Counted from the stretch's first letter, positions 41,869 through 51,083 are shown. The stretch is 64,000 bases of DNA from CAYJAY01 sp964368445 (GCA_964368445.1 CAYJAY010000007.1:1-64000), one strand, 5' to 3'. The notes: generated from the sequence alone by a model not told the origin. A program made the numbers and translations.

Positions 41869-44427
41869 CTAGCCTCTCTTTTTGCTATAAACCGTGTCTT
41901 CAAGCGGAAGTTTTGTTCTGAACTTTTTGTCAAAGTTATAATAGGCGTTTTGAATTGCCGGAGGGGTTGGTATCGAACAGATTTCGCCGATACCCTTTGC
42001 GCCGTATGCTAAACTTTCGGTGTTTTTCTCGATTATAACCGATTTAATTTCGGGCACTTGGTCGGCTTTCAAAAGACCAAGTGTTCCAAACTTCCTTGTC
42101 GGTGTGCCGTTTTCAAGCGGAAAATCCTCTGTTAAAGTATACCCGACACTCATCGAAACACCGCCTTCGATTTGTCCTTCTATCATAATCGGGTTGATGG
42201 CTTTTCCGACGTCGTGTGCCGCAACTATCTGTTTTAACTTTCCGTCCTCGTCAAGTTCGACAAGATGTGTTGCATAGCCATATGCAACGTGGCTTACGGG
42301 ATTTTGTTTTTCGCTTCCGAGCTTGTCGGTTATAGCGGTGTATTCCCCTTCAAACGTCTCGTTTTCAAGCTCGGCGAGCGTTGACGTTTCAAGCTTTTGT
42401 TTAAGCTTTAAAGCCGCCTGTCTTGCCGCTTCCCCCGCAAAAACAGTCTGCCTTGATGCTGTTGTCATTCCGCTGTTTGGGGTTATGTCGCTGTCCGGTT
42501 GATCCCAAACTATCTTGCTTTTGGGGATTCCTGTCGTGTGGCTGACAATCTGAATCAACACCGTTCCGACCCCTTGCCCAATGCAAGCGGCAGAACTTCG
42601 CACATGCACCTTTTCGCCCGAAACAAACAAGTTACAACGCCCAACGTCGGGAACGCCAACCCCAAGCCCCGAGTTTTTAAGCGCGCACGCAATGCCGGCT
42701 TTTGGGTTTTTTTCAAAGTACGGCCGAACTGCGTCAAGCGTTTCAACCAGTGCCGTGCCGTCGTCCGCTATCTGTCCGTTAGGCAAAACCTCGCCCGGAC
42801 GAATTGCGTTTATATATCGTATGTCAAACGCCGAAATTCCGACTTTTTCGGCAAGCAAGTTAAGGTTACATTCGGCGGCAAAGCAACTTTGTGTCACTCC
42901 AAATCCGCGAAACGCGCCGTTTGGCGGATTGTTGGTGTAAAACGCTTTGCCGTCTATCTCGATGTTTTGATAGTTATAAGGTCCTGCGGCATGTGTACAA
43001 GCGCGTTGAAGCACTGGGCCTCCAAGCGAAGCGTATGCGCCGGTGTCGGTTAAAAGAGTGGCTTTCATGGCGGTGAGTTTTCCCTCGCTGTCGCAAGCAG
43101 ACGTGACCTCCATTTCAAAACCATGGCGTTTTGGGTGACACAAAATCGATTCGTTTCTCGTCATCGTAAACTTGACTGTTTTACCTGTGTGCAACGCCAA
43201 AAGCGCCGCGTGATGTTGGACGCTCATGTCTTCTTTGCCGCCAAATCCACCGCCCACAGTTTTTGCTACCACTCGAATTTGTTCGTCGTTAAGGCCTGTC
43301 GCCTCGGCACATTCATGTTTTGTCGCGTATATGCCTTGGTCGCTTGAGTAGATAACAAGGCCGCCTTTATCCGGAATCGCTACCGCCGATTCGGGTTCCA
43401 AAAACGCGTGTTCGGTTGGGGGGGTCGAATATCTTCGGGTCACGACGTGTGCCGAATTTTCAAGCGCTGTTTTGACGTCGCCACGCTCAAGATGTTGGTG
43501 GGACAAAAGAGCCAAGCCGCCTTGAAGCGGTGGCGCGTTGTCGCTCATCGCTTGTTCCAGCGTTAAAACAGGTTCGAGAACTTCGTATTCAACCGCGATT
43601 AATTCTTTAGCTTGGTCGACAACCTCTTGGCTTGTGCCCGCTATCAACGCTATCGCGTCACCCTTGAAACTAACCTCGCCGCCGACCGGAACTAAAACCC
43701 ACTGGTCTTTTTTAAGATGTCCAACTTTAAGGCTTCCCTTTACATCTTTTGCGGTCATGACGGCGGTTATGCCGTCGAGTTTTTCGGCTTTTGAAACGTC
43801 AACCGATTTCACTATCGCGCGCGGATATTTTGAACGTAAAGCCGCGCCGTATAACATTCCGCTAAAATAAAGATCGTCGCAATATTCCGCCTTGCCAAGC
43901 GTTTTTTCCACGGCATCGGTTCGGTGCATGTTGTCGCCAACAGCCCCACTCGAAGTTTTTGTGTCGATATCAAGATTTTCCCGAAACATCTTTGCCGATA
44001 GCATAACCGCGTCGATTATCTTTCGATATCCCGTGCAACGGCAGATGTTTCCTCGCAATGCTTTTTTTATCTCGTCTTGGGTTGGGTTTTGGTTAACGTC
44101 CAGCAAAGCTTTTGCCGAGATAACCATTCCGGGGGTACAAAATCCGCATTGAACCGCTCCGCTCTCGGCGAAAGCATAACTATACACGTCCTGTTCGCGC
44201 TCGCTCAACCCCTCGACTGTTGTTATCTCTTTGCCGTCTAGCTTAGAGGTTTTTTGCACACAAGCTTTAACCGCTTTGCCGTCTATAATAACCATGCACG
44301 TTCCGCAAGCGCCCTCGGAACATCCGTTTTTAACCGAGGTCAAGCGAAGTTCATCACGTAAAAAATTCAAAAGTTTTACGTCGCGCTTCGTATCAATTAA
44401 CTTGCCGTTAACTTTAAAACTATACAT
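41869..44427 (-). CDS. Fused xanthine-dehydrogenase-type molybdenum hydroxylase (selenium-dependent type)
   Basis: 852 residues joining an iron-sulfur domain (1-160) to a molybdopterin domain (about 170-852), with no FAD domain. Clusters: NGCSEGACGTCMVI and CVQKTS, then QCGFCTPGMV and CRCTGYRKI. The Mo part has KTVGGGFGGKEDMSVQHHAAL, NPPNGAFRGFGVTQS, GQGVGTVLIQIVSH and GAKGIGEICSIPTPPAIQNA with catalytic Glu. The layout matches E. coli XdhD and the selenium-dependent xanthine dehydrogenases found with ygfK and ssnA. In that group selenium is a labile ligand, not selenocysteine, consistent with no in-frame TGA. It lies 14 nt after ygfK. YgfK probably supplies its missing flavin and NAD(P) function. 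Confidence 0.93.
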   Translation of the reverse strand: MYSFKVNGKLIDTKRDVKLLNFLRDELRLTSVKNGCSEGACGTCMVIIDGKAVKACVQKTSKLDGKEITTVEGLSEREQDVYSYAFAESGAVQCGFCTPGMVISAKALLDVNQNPTQDEIKKALRGNICRCTGYRKIIDAVMLSAKMFRENLDIDTKTSSGAVGDNMHRTDAVEKTLGKAEYCDDLYFSGMLYGAALRSKYPRAIVKSVDVSKAEKLDGITAVMTAKDVKGSLKVGHLKKDQWVLVPVGGEVSFKGDAIALIAGTSQEVVDQAKELIAVEYEVLEPVLTLEQAMSDNAPPLQGGLALLSHQHLERGDVKTALENSAHVVTRRYSTPPTEHAFLEPESAVAIPDKGGLVIYSSDQGIYATKHECAEATGLNDEQIRVVAKTVGGGFGGKEDMSVQHHAALLALHTGKTVKFTMTRNESILCHPKRHGFEMEVTSACDSEGKLTAMKATLLTDTGAYASLGGPVLQRACTHAAGPYNYQNIEIDGKAFYTNNPPNGAFRGFGVTQSCFAAECNLNLLAEKVGISAFDIRYINAIRPGEVLPNGQIADDGTALVETLDAVRPYFEKNPKAGIACALKNSGLGVGVPDVGRCNLFVSGEKVHVRSSAACIGQGVGTVLIQIVSHTTGIPKSKIVWDQPDSDITPNSGMTTASRQTVFAGEAARQAALKLKQKLETSTLAELENETFEGEYTAITDKLGSEKQNPVSHVAYGYATHLVELDEDGKLKQIVAAHDVGKAINPIMIEGQIEGGVSMSVGYTLTEDFPLENGTPTRKFGTLGLLKADQVPEIKSVIIEKNTESLAYGAKGIGEICSIPTPPAIQNAYYNFDKKFRTKLPLEDTVYSKKRG

Positions 44428-44441
44428 TTGTTAAACTCCTG

Positions 44442-47400
44442 TTATTTGTACATAAGGTGAGGATAGTCGTTATAAACCGCCGAAATCACCTGTTTTAACT
44501 GTGTCGGCAGAGCAGTATCGGTTTCGATATTTGTAACAAACTCAAGGTTTGTAACAAACTCAAGGTTTGTTTTGAATTGTTTGCCGTCAAGACGTATCAA
44601 CGTTTCCTGTTCGCTTATCTTAACAAAACCGTTGTTTTTGCTGTCGCTAAAATCGTGCTCGTTGCAAAACAGCGTCAACTTGTCGAGATACGGCGCGCTC
44701 TCGTATGGGCAGAACGTCGAACAGTTGCCACATTCGTTACACATACCGTCGACATGGATTATCTGTCGTTGGCGCATACCGGGAACGGTGATAGCAACGT
44801 TTGCGCGGTTTGGACACACATCGGCGCAAACCTCACACACGGTGGAGCAACCAAGGCAGTTTTCTGCTTGTTTGCTTGAACCGCAATCGACACAAAGGTC
44901 GCCTTTTTTTGATGCTGCCGCTTTGTAGTCGTCGCTTATATTTTTGGTCTCAAATCTGTCATAATCAAACTTTGCTATCGCGTTTGACGCGGCCGCGGCA
45001 TCTGCAATGGCTTCGACAACCGTCGCGGGCCCAAAACATCCGTCTCCGATAACAAACACATTTTTAACCGAACTTTCGCGTGTTTTTGGGTCGACCACGG
45101 CGTATCCGCGTTTGTCCGTTTCAAGACCGTTGTCTTGATACAACTTGCTGTCCACCGTTTCGCCAATCGCGCTTATGACACAGGTTGCAAAAACCGTTTC
45201 GATTTCGTCTGTTTCGACAGGGCTTCTTCTTCCCGAAGCGTCGGGCGCGCCAAGTTCCATCTTGCGACAGGTTAGCATGTTGTTTTCAAAGCTTATCGGG
45301 GCGAGAAGTTCCTTGAACTGCACACCGTCTTGCATTGCAAGCGCGAGTTCCTCTTCGTCTGCCGGCATGTATCTTTTGGTTCGGCGATAGACTATCGAAA
45401 CGTTTTCAACGCCTTTTATGCGCTTTGCCGCCCTTGCCGCGTCCATTGCGGTGTTTCCGGCTCCGATTATTATAACCTCGCTGCCTAAATTCAGTTTTTC
45501 GGGACAAGTCTTCGCCATTTCAAGAAACTTGATTACGTTTAAGCTTTGTCCGCTTTCAAGGCACGGCCTGCCCTCACACCACGCGCCGGTCGCGAGAATT
45601 ATGTCGGTGAACCCTTTTTGCTTTAGTTCATTAACTGAAGTTACCGTGACGCCCGTTTCAAACTTTGCGCCAAAAGCTTTGCAAAGTTCGATGTCTTTGT
45701 CGATAGCGTTGTCGCTTATTCTGAATTTTGGGATTACATAGCGGACGATGCCGCCGAGATGCTCGCGTTTTTCAAAGACAGTCACATCCACTCCGACACG
45801 GCTTAGGAAAAACGCCGCCGAAATTCCCGCCGCTCCGCCGCCGACAACCGCGACTTTTTTGTCCGACTTTGTTTTTGGTTGGACAAGGTTTTTGATAACG
45901 CTGTCAAAACCGTTTTGTGCCGCCATAAGTTTAACCGAACGAATGTGAACGGTGTCTTCATAGTAGTTTCTCATGCATTTGTCTTGACATCTGTGCGAAC
46001 AAATTGTGCCGGTTATAAACGGCAGAGCATTTCGCCAAACTATAAGTTCAAGCGCTTGTTCAAACTTTTGCTCTTCAACAAGTTTTATATATCCCGGAAT
46101 ATCCTGTTCAATTGGACATCCGCTGCGACAAGGTGCTGTGAAACAATCGAAAAGCGGAACGGTTTTGCCGTTCTTTCTGTTTGGCAGCGGTTTAATCGCT
46201 TTGCGGAAATAGTCTCCACTTAAAGATTTTTCCACGAACTTTTCAAGTTTTTCAACATCTACATAACTTTGTATTTTAAAGTTCTCGACATTAAACTCCT
46301 GGGCAATCTGAGAAAATCTTTCGTATCCACCCGGTTTTAGTGCGGTGGTCGACATAGTTATCGGCCAAATTCCGGCTTCAACCATCTCTTTAATCGTCAA
46401 GATATCGGCGCCGCCGGAATATGATATTCGAAGTTTTCCTTGGAACTTGCGGCTTAATTTAAGAGCAAGCGACGAGCTTAGCGGGAACAACGAACGCCCC
46501 GACATATACATCTCGTCGACAGGCAGTTCCCCCGCTTTAACGTCGACGGGACATGTGTTTGTTATCTTAACGCCAAACGAAAGCCGTTTTTCGTCCGCTA
46601 ATTTTTGCAGACGTGTTATCATCGGAACAGCGTCGTTCCACTGAAGGTCTGCCTTGAAATGGTGGTCGTCGAAACTCACATAATCAAACCCAAGGTCGTC
46701 TAGCGTTTTTCTTGCAAAATCAAATCCCAAAAGAGTTGGGTTACATTTTATATATGTGTGAAGATGTTTTTCGGTTAAAAGATACGACGCAATTCTTTCG
46801 ATTTCGTCGGGTGGACATCCGTGCAACGTCGACAGAGTAACCGAACGGCTTATGTTGGGCGAGATTGATTTAACATAGTGTGCATCGATGTTTTTAAATC
46901 TATCGAGGTTTTTAAGCGTCCAATCGACACATGTTTTAAAAGCTTCGGTGTCTTTTGCGTCCTTCATGCCCTCGATATAGCTGTCTATCTTTTCGGATTT
47001 AATTCCGTCTAGGTCATAGCCGACACTCATGTTAAACACAAATCCATTAGGGTCGAGGGCGCCCAGTTCTTTTGCAATAAGTTTGCAAGCAAACCAAGCT
47101 TTGATGTATTCTTCCAGCGCTTGCGGAACAAAAAGTTCCGTCGACCATTCGCAGTTATACCCCTCGTCGGCGGCGGTTATGCAAGGACGTTTAACACATT
47201 TTGAAAGCTCGTCGCCGTCCATAGTTTGAACCGTCTTACATTCAAAAAACCGACATCCCGAAACATAAGCCGCCACAAAGTTTTGCGCTAGTTGGGTGTG
47301 GGGTCCTGCGGCGGGGCCAAAAGGCGCTTCAACAAATTCATCAAAGATGTTAAATTTGCCGGCTTGCTTAACGTCTATTATCTTTGAAACCCCAAATATG

Positions 47401-47477
47401 CTTTTTTCGTTTTTATATTCCGTTAAAATCCTTTCGACTAGTGTCTCAAACGGAATTGGTCTCATTAGTTCTCCCAT
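44442..47477 (-). CDS. ygfK: YgfK, putative selenate reductase / flavin iron-sulfur oxidoreductase subunit
   Basis: 1011 residues from the ATG at 47477 (GGAGGAG 7 nt upstream). Modules in order are a dihydroorotate/dihydropyrimidine-dehydrogenase-like barrel (1-435, with NMSVGYDLDGIKS and TNTCPVDVKAGELPVDEMYMSGR) and a Cys-rich GltD-type helical domain (CTAPCRSGCPIEQDIPGY, CSHRCQDKCMRNY). An FAD domain (VAVVGGGAAGISAAFFLS) and NAD(P) domain (IIIGAGNTAMDAARAAKR) come next. The C-terminal ferredoxin region has CLGCSTVCEVCADVCPNR and CNECGNCSTFCPYES. It resembles DPD and glutamate synthase beta subunit combined. The product belongs to the urate/xanthine metabolic cluster. An 18-bp direct repeat near the end duplicates the residues NLEFVT. 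Confidence 0.94.
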   Translation of the reverse strand: MGELMRPIPFETLVERILTEYKNEKSIFGVSKIIDVKQAGKFNIFDEFVEAPFGPAAGPHTQLAQNFVAAYVSGCRFFECKTVQTMDGDELSKCVKRPCITAADEGYNCEWSTELFVPQALEEYIKAWFACKLIAKELGALDPNGFVFNMSVGYDLDGIKSEKIDSYIEGMKDAKDTEAFKTCVDWTLKNLDRFKNIDAHYVKSISPNISRSVTLSTLHGCPPDEIERIASYLLTEKHLHTYIKCNPTLLGFDFARKTLDDLGFDYVSFDDHHFKADLQWNDAVPMITRLQKLADEKRLSFGVKITNTCPVDVKAGELPVDEMYMSGRSLFPLSSSLALKLSRKFQGKLRISYSGGADILTIKEMVEAGIWPITMSTTALKPGGYERFSQIAQEFNVENFKIQSYVDVEKLEKFVEKSLSGDYFRKAIKPLPNRKNGKTVPLFDCFTAPCRSGCPIEQDIPGYIKLVEEQKFEQALELIVWRNALPFITGTICSHRCQDKCMRNYYEDTVHIRSVKLMAAQNGFDSVIKNLVQPKTKSDKKVAVVGGGAAGISAAFFLSRVGVDVTVFEKREHLGGIVRYVIPKFRISDNAIDKDIELCKAFGAKFETGVTVTSVNELKQKGFTDIILATGAWCEGRPCLESGQSLNVIKFLEMAKTCPEKLNLGSEVIIIGAGNTAMDAARAAKRIKGVENVSIVYRRTKRYMPADEEELALAMQDGVQFKELLAPISFENNMLTCRKMELGAPDASGRRSPVETDEIETVFATCVISAIGETVDSKLYQDNGLETDKRGYAVVDPKTRESSVKNVFVIGDGCFGPATVVEAIADAAAASNAIAKFDYDRFETKNISDDYKAAASKKGDLCVDCGSSKQAENCLGCSTVCEVCADVCPNRANVAITVPGMRQRQIIHVDGMCNECGNCSTFCPYESAPYLDKLTLFCNEHDFSDSKNNGFVKISEQETLIRLDGKQFKTNLEFVTNLEFVTNIETDTALPTQLKQVISAVYNDYPHLMYK

Positions 47478-47557
47478 GATTTTCTCCTCCATTTCAAAAT
47501 TGAACAAAACAACTGCTTAGCTATTAATTTTTCGTTTTTCATTTTCCGTTTTTTTAA

Positions 47558-48889
47558 CTAAACGCCAAGACTTGACCAAAGCTTTTTGCTTTGCTCAAAA
47601 GTCCACGCATTAATTTTATCTTCATCAAGCGCGACAAACTCGCGGTCTTTATACACAACTTTTCCGTTTATAACGGTGGTGCGGCAGTTTTTGCCCATCA
47701 TGCCGAACAACATGTGTCCGTCGATGTTGGCGTGTGAAAACGGGGTGAACGGCTTGTAGTCCATAACTATTATGTCGGCAAGCGCGCCTTTTTCCAAAAC
47801 ACCGAGAGGTTTGCTAAAATATTTCGAACAAAGATGTTTGTTAATTTTGAACAACGCGTCGGTCGCTTCACACCATCCGACGTTTGGCATACACGAATTG
47901 TGGCGTTGCATCGGAAGCAGCGTTTTAAGGCTTTCGAGCATGTCGTGGGTGTAGCCGTCTGTTCCAAGAGCAACCGGAATTCCCCTTTTGACAAACTCGA
48001 GAACGGGGGCGCAACCTACGGCGTTGCCCATGTTGGATTGCGGGTTGTTAACCACCATCGTTTTGGTTTCTGCCAAGATATCCATCTCGGCGGGCGACAC
48101 GTGTATACAGTGTCCCAAAACGGTTTTTTCACCCAAAATTCCGTTGTAAAGCAAGCGGTTTATCGAACGCGTTCCATAATTATTTAAGCTGTCGTAAACG
48201 TCGTTTAACCCTTCTGAAACGTGGATATGAAAACCTGTCATGCCGTTGTTTGCGGCAACCATGCTTTCAAACGTCTTGTCTGAAATCGTAAACAATGCGT
48301 GTCCGCCAAACATAGCTTTTATCATGTCGTCGTTTTGGTCTTTACACCATTTAGCAAACTCCGCGTTTTCCTTTATGCTTTGTTTGCTTTTTTGTTCGCC
48401 GTCGCGGTCGGAAACTTCGTAACAAAGGTTTGCCCTAATTCCTATCTCTTTGCAAACGTCTTTAATTGCAAACAACGAACCCTCGATCTCGCCGAAAGAA
48501 GCATGGTGGTCAAATATAGTTGTAACGCCGTTTCGTATACAATCAAGCGCCGTTGCATATGCCGACGCCTTTGTTCCGTCAATCGTCAAGTTGCGGTCTA
48601 TCTTCCACCACATTCCGTCGAGAACTTCAAAAAAATTGGTGGGGTTATGCCCCGGGATTGAAAGTCCGCGCGCAAGGCCGGAATATATATGCGCGTGGGC
48701 ATTGATAAGCCCCGGCATTATGACGCCGCCTTTTGCGTCGACAAACTCGGCATCTTTATATTTTGCCTTTAACGTGTCGAAATCCCCGATTTCGCTAATC
48801 ACACCGCCGTCGCACAAAACGGCACCGTATTCAAAATATGTCTGTTGCTCGTCGCGGCTTATGAGTTTTCCGTTTCCAATAAGTAGCAT
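47558..48889 (-). CDS. ssnA: SsnA, putative aminohydrolase of the purine cluster
   Basis: 443 residues of the metal-dependent amidohydrolase superfamily, close to chlorohydrolase/guanine-deaminase types. The signature PGLINAHAHIYSGLARGLSIPG (described as residues about 58-79) has the HxH pair. GFHIHVSEGLNDVYDSL, LGHCIHVSPAEMD and VALGTDGYTHDMLESL complete the metal site. The family is named for E. coli SsnA and co-occurs with ygfK, the fused XDH and ygeWXY. Its substrate is not firmly known; ring opening of an oxopurine-derived intermediate is likely. It starts the minus-strand block, 80 nt before ygfK, behind a structured leader RNA and a perfect promoter. Confidence 0.94.
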   Translation of the reverse strand: MLLIGNGKLISRDEQQTYFEYGAVLCDGGVISEIGDFDTLKAKYKDAEFVDAKGGVIMPGLINAHAHIYSGLARGLSIPGHNPTNFFEVLDGMWWKIDRNLTIDGTKASAYATALDCIRNGVTTIFDHHASFGEIEGSLFAIKDVCKEIGIRANLCYEVSDRDGEQKSKQSIKENAEFAKWCKDQNDDMIKAMFGGHALFTISDKTFESMVAANNGMTGFHIHVSEGLNDVYDSLNNYGTRSINRLLYNGILGEKTVLGHCIHVSPAEMDILAETKTMVVNNPQSNMGNAVGCAPVLEFVKRGIPVALGTDGYTHDMLESLKTLLPMQRHNSCMPNVGWCEATDALFKINKHLCSKYFSKPLGVLEKGALADIIVMDYKPFTPFSHANIDGHMLFGMMGKNCRTTVINGKVVYKDREFVALDEDKINAWTFEQSKKLWSSLGV

Positions 48890-48953
48890 AGATATAAATC
48901 CCCCTTAAGCTTAAAAAATGTTTTTGGTTTCATAGATTAAAATAGCGTTTTGA

Positions 48954-49084
48954 TAAAAAAATAACGTTACCCAATTAACCTTGGGCAACGTCTTTTGTTT
49001 TGATTTAGATGTCTGCCGTCAAAAGAACAAGCCCTTTGACCCGTGCGCAAAAGCACTCCCTTGCAGTCATCAACAATATTTTAT
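48954..49084 (-). promoter_or_regulatory. Candidate riboswitch/attenuator leader of the ssnA operon
   Basis: Minus strand, 5' to 3'. Hairpin A (49076-49061) has loop AUGA. GGGA follows, then hairpin B (GUGC/GCAC, 49056-49043), a GG spacer and hairpin C (8 bp, 49040-49018). An 11-bp intrinsic terminator ACGTTGCCCAA/TTGGGTAACGT (48991-48964) is followed by a T-rich run (48962-48954). The same A-GGGA-B-GG-C architecture with identical spacing occurs upstream of the NCS2 permease. The pairs differ in a compensating way, so the structure is selected. As an alternative fold, GATGACTGC (49071-49063) can pair with GGCAGACATC (49017-49008), a possible antiterminator or P1 stem. The ligand is unknown. 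It does not match the classical purine riboswitch. Confidence 0.75.
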
Positions 49085-49131
49085 TTTTATATTTATTTAT
49101 ATAATAGACCAATATTTTCTAATACGAGGAA

Positions 49132-49160
49132 ATTATAACGCAATAAATTTTATTTGTCAA
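49132..49160 (-). promoter_or_regulatory. Perfect sigma-A promoter of the ssnA operon
   Basis: Minus strand TTGACA (49160-49155), 17-nt spacer, TATAAT (49137-49132). The transcript would start near 49125 and contain the whole leader RNA (about 235 nt before the ssnA ATG). Confidence 0.85.
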
Positions 49161-49250
49161 TAAGATTTGTGAAATATGTGATTGAAATTCAATAGAATTA
49201 GCAAACAGTTATTTGTTGATTTTGTATAGTTTGAAACGTTATCTTTCGGT

Positions 49251-50588
49251 CTATGTCTCATCCGACGTTTCTGTTGTTTCGTTTTTAGGTAACGTTAGGT
49301 TAAGAATAACCGCGACGATTGCCGCAACAACGACGGGAGAGGTTCCGAAAATAGTGTACACCCATGTCGGAAGCCCCGGGCCTTGAAGCGAACCCGCAAC
49401 CTGTGAAACCCCTATTCCAAGCGCGACCGAAAGGCCGACAATCGTCGAGTTTCTTTGCGTGAACGTCTCAGAAGTTATCATGCGAACCCCCGTCATCGTT
49501 ATCGTTGCAAACACCGAGACGGTAGCGCCGCCAATGACGGCTTGGGGAATAGTTGTCAAAACGGCCGCAAATTTCGGAACTAGTCCGGCTGCTAACAAAA
49601 CAATCGACGCAAACGCAAACACAGTTCTGTTCACGACTTTGTTCACCGTAACGATTCCAACGTTTTGGCTGAAACTTGCGGTTGGAAGCCCGCCGAAAAC
49701 AGCACCAACTAAACTGACTGCGCCTTGCGCCAAGATTCCGCCCGACAGTTCTTTGTTGGTGGGCATTCTCCCCAAACCGCCAACAGTTGTCGCGGACAGA
49801 TCGCCTATCGTTTGAACCGCGTTGATGACGTATACTATTCCAAGAGATATGCAAGCGGAAACGTTAAATTCAAGACCGAAATGAAGTGGCTGCGGAACAA
49901 GTAACCAACCGGCCCCCGAAACGCTTGAGAAATCAACCATTCCCATAAAAAAAGCTACTGCGTATCCTGCCACCATTCCGAAAAGAAGAGACCCCAGTTT
50001 ATAGATACCTTTTGTAAAGTTACCTAAAACTATTACAACCAGCAACGTTACAATCGCAACAATCCAGTTGTCGGCAGAACCAAACTGTTCTCCGGCAGCG
50101 GTTCCCCCCGCCATGTATCGAATTGCGGTTGGATACAGCGACAGACCGATTGTAAAGATAACCGTTCCGGTCACGAGCGGCGGAAACAAAACGCGTATTT
50201 GTTTTACAAAGATACCGAAAACTACCGCGACAACTCCGCCGACTATCTCTGCGCCAAGGATAGTTGCAAGGTTGAACTGTCCGCCAATCGCCAAAAGCGT
50301 TGGGACATATGCAAAGCTAATCCCCATTATAACGGGAAGGCCAGAGCCTAGTCTTCCGCCTATTGTGTAGGTTTGGATAAGGGTAGCTATCGCGGTTACT
50401 ATAAGCGAAATTTGTATAAGCAAAGTTGTGTCGGAAGCGGACAATCCGGTTACCCCACCAACCAAGATAGCGGGGGTTATAATTCCGACAACCGCCGCGA
50501 CCACATGTTGAAGCCCTAGCGGAACGATTTGTTTTATCGGTGGGATGCCTTGAAGTTCAAACACCGAAGCAGTTGTTTTTTTGTTCAT
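49251..50588 (-). CDS. NCS2-family purine (xanthine/urate) permease
   Basis: 445 residues from the ATG at 50588 (AGGAG 9 nt upstream). A nucleobase:cation symporter-2 protein with about 14 membrane helices. Family markers are LGLQHVVAAVVGIITPAILVGG near the start, GSGLPVIMGISFAYVP, FPPLVTGTVIFTIGLSL and AQGAVSLVGAVFGGLPTASFSQNVGIV, the latter the NCS2 signature region with the conserved Gln/Asn. The group includes PbuX, UacT and YgfU. Position beside ssnA and a shared type of leader RNA indicate it imports xanthine, urate or a related purine for the catabolic cluster. The exact substrate is not shown. It is transcribed on its own. Confidence 0.92.
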   Translation of the reverse strand: MNKKTTASVFELQGIPPIKQIVPLGLQHVVAAVVGIITPAILVGGVTGLSASDTTLLIQISLIVTAIATLIQTYTIGGRLGSGLPVIMGISFAYVPTLLAIGGQFNLATILGAEIVGGVVAVVFGIFVKQIRVLFPPLVTGTVIFTIGLSLYPTAIRYMAGGTAAGEQFGSADNWIVAIVTLLVVIVLGNFTKGIYKLGSLLFGMVAGYAVAFFMGMVDFSSVSGAGWLLVPQPLHFGLEFNVSACISLGIVYVINAVQTIGDLSATTVGGLGRMPTNKELSGGILAQGAVSLVGAVFGGLPTASFSQNVGIVTVNKVVNRTVFAFASIVLLAAGLVPKFAAVLTTIPQAVIGGATVSVFATITMTGVRMITSETFTQRNSTIVGLSVALGIGVSQVAGSLQGPGLPTWVYTIFGTSPVVVAAIVAVILNLTLPKNETTETSDET

Positions 50589-50749
50589 GAGAATTATCTC
50601 CTGCAAATTTTTTGATTTTGCATAAATCTTTAATTTAAAAATCGCCGATATATCTTTTATAGCCCAAAGCCTTAAATATTAAGAACACTGCGGTTTTGAA
50701 ACGTCGTCAAAATGTCAGAAAAACGTCGCAATGTTACGCTTTGAGAAAC

Positions 50750-50872
50750 AAAAAAAATAACGCCCGTTCAATTCGGACGTTGTTCTGCTAAGACTTGAAA
50801 AATTAATTTTAAGCCAAAAGAACTTGTCCTTTTGACCCGTGCGCAACAGCACTCCCTTACAGTCATCTGTAA
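50750..50872 (-). promoter_or_regulatory. Candidate riboswitch/attenuator leader of the purine permease
   Basis: Second copy of the leader motif. Hairpin A (50872-50857) is a 6-bp perfect TTACAG/CTGTAA stem with loop AUGA. GGGA follows, then hairpin B (50852-50839, GUGC/GCAC), GG and hairpin C (50836-50813, 8 bp GTCAAAAG/CTTTTGGC). An intrinsic terminator AACGTCCG/CGGGCGTT (50781-50759) precedes TATTTTTTTT. Base-pair changes against the ssnA copy compensate: A-U for G-C and C-G for U-G in A, A-U for G-U and U-G for U-A in C. The terminator ends about 170 nt before the permease ATG. Confidence 0.75.
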
Positions 50873-50899
50873 TGTTGGTTTTTCAAAAATTACATCAAA

Positions 50900-50928
50900 A
50901 TTATAGCCTACTTTTTTTTTGATGTCAA
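50900..50928 (-). promoter_or_regulatory. Perfect sigma-A promoter of the purine permease gene
   Basis: Minus strand TTGACA (50928-50923), 17-nt spacer, TATAAT (50905-50900). The start site is expected near 50893, about 20 nt before hairpin A of the leader RNA. Confidence 0.85.
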
Positions 50929-51083
50929 CGAATTTCGCGCTTTATAAACATAAAAGTTTGTGTGAAAATTCTAGCAGTATCATACAGTTTTTTGTAATAA
51001 AACGAAATTAAACAGATAACTATGTAAGAAAATCGAAGAGTTGCACAATATTTCTCGGTTTAATTTGTCAAGAAACACAAAGC

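Noticed and set aside
41869..44427. Selenocysteine in the fused xanthine dehydrogenase
   Set aside because: No in-frame TGA is present; in this enzyme group selenium is thought to be a non-selenocysteine ligand of the Mo site.
50750..50872. Classical purine riboswitch upstream of the permease
   Set aside because: The conserved junction and loop sequences of the guanine/adenine class are absent; the structure seen is a different three-hairpin array.
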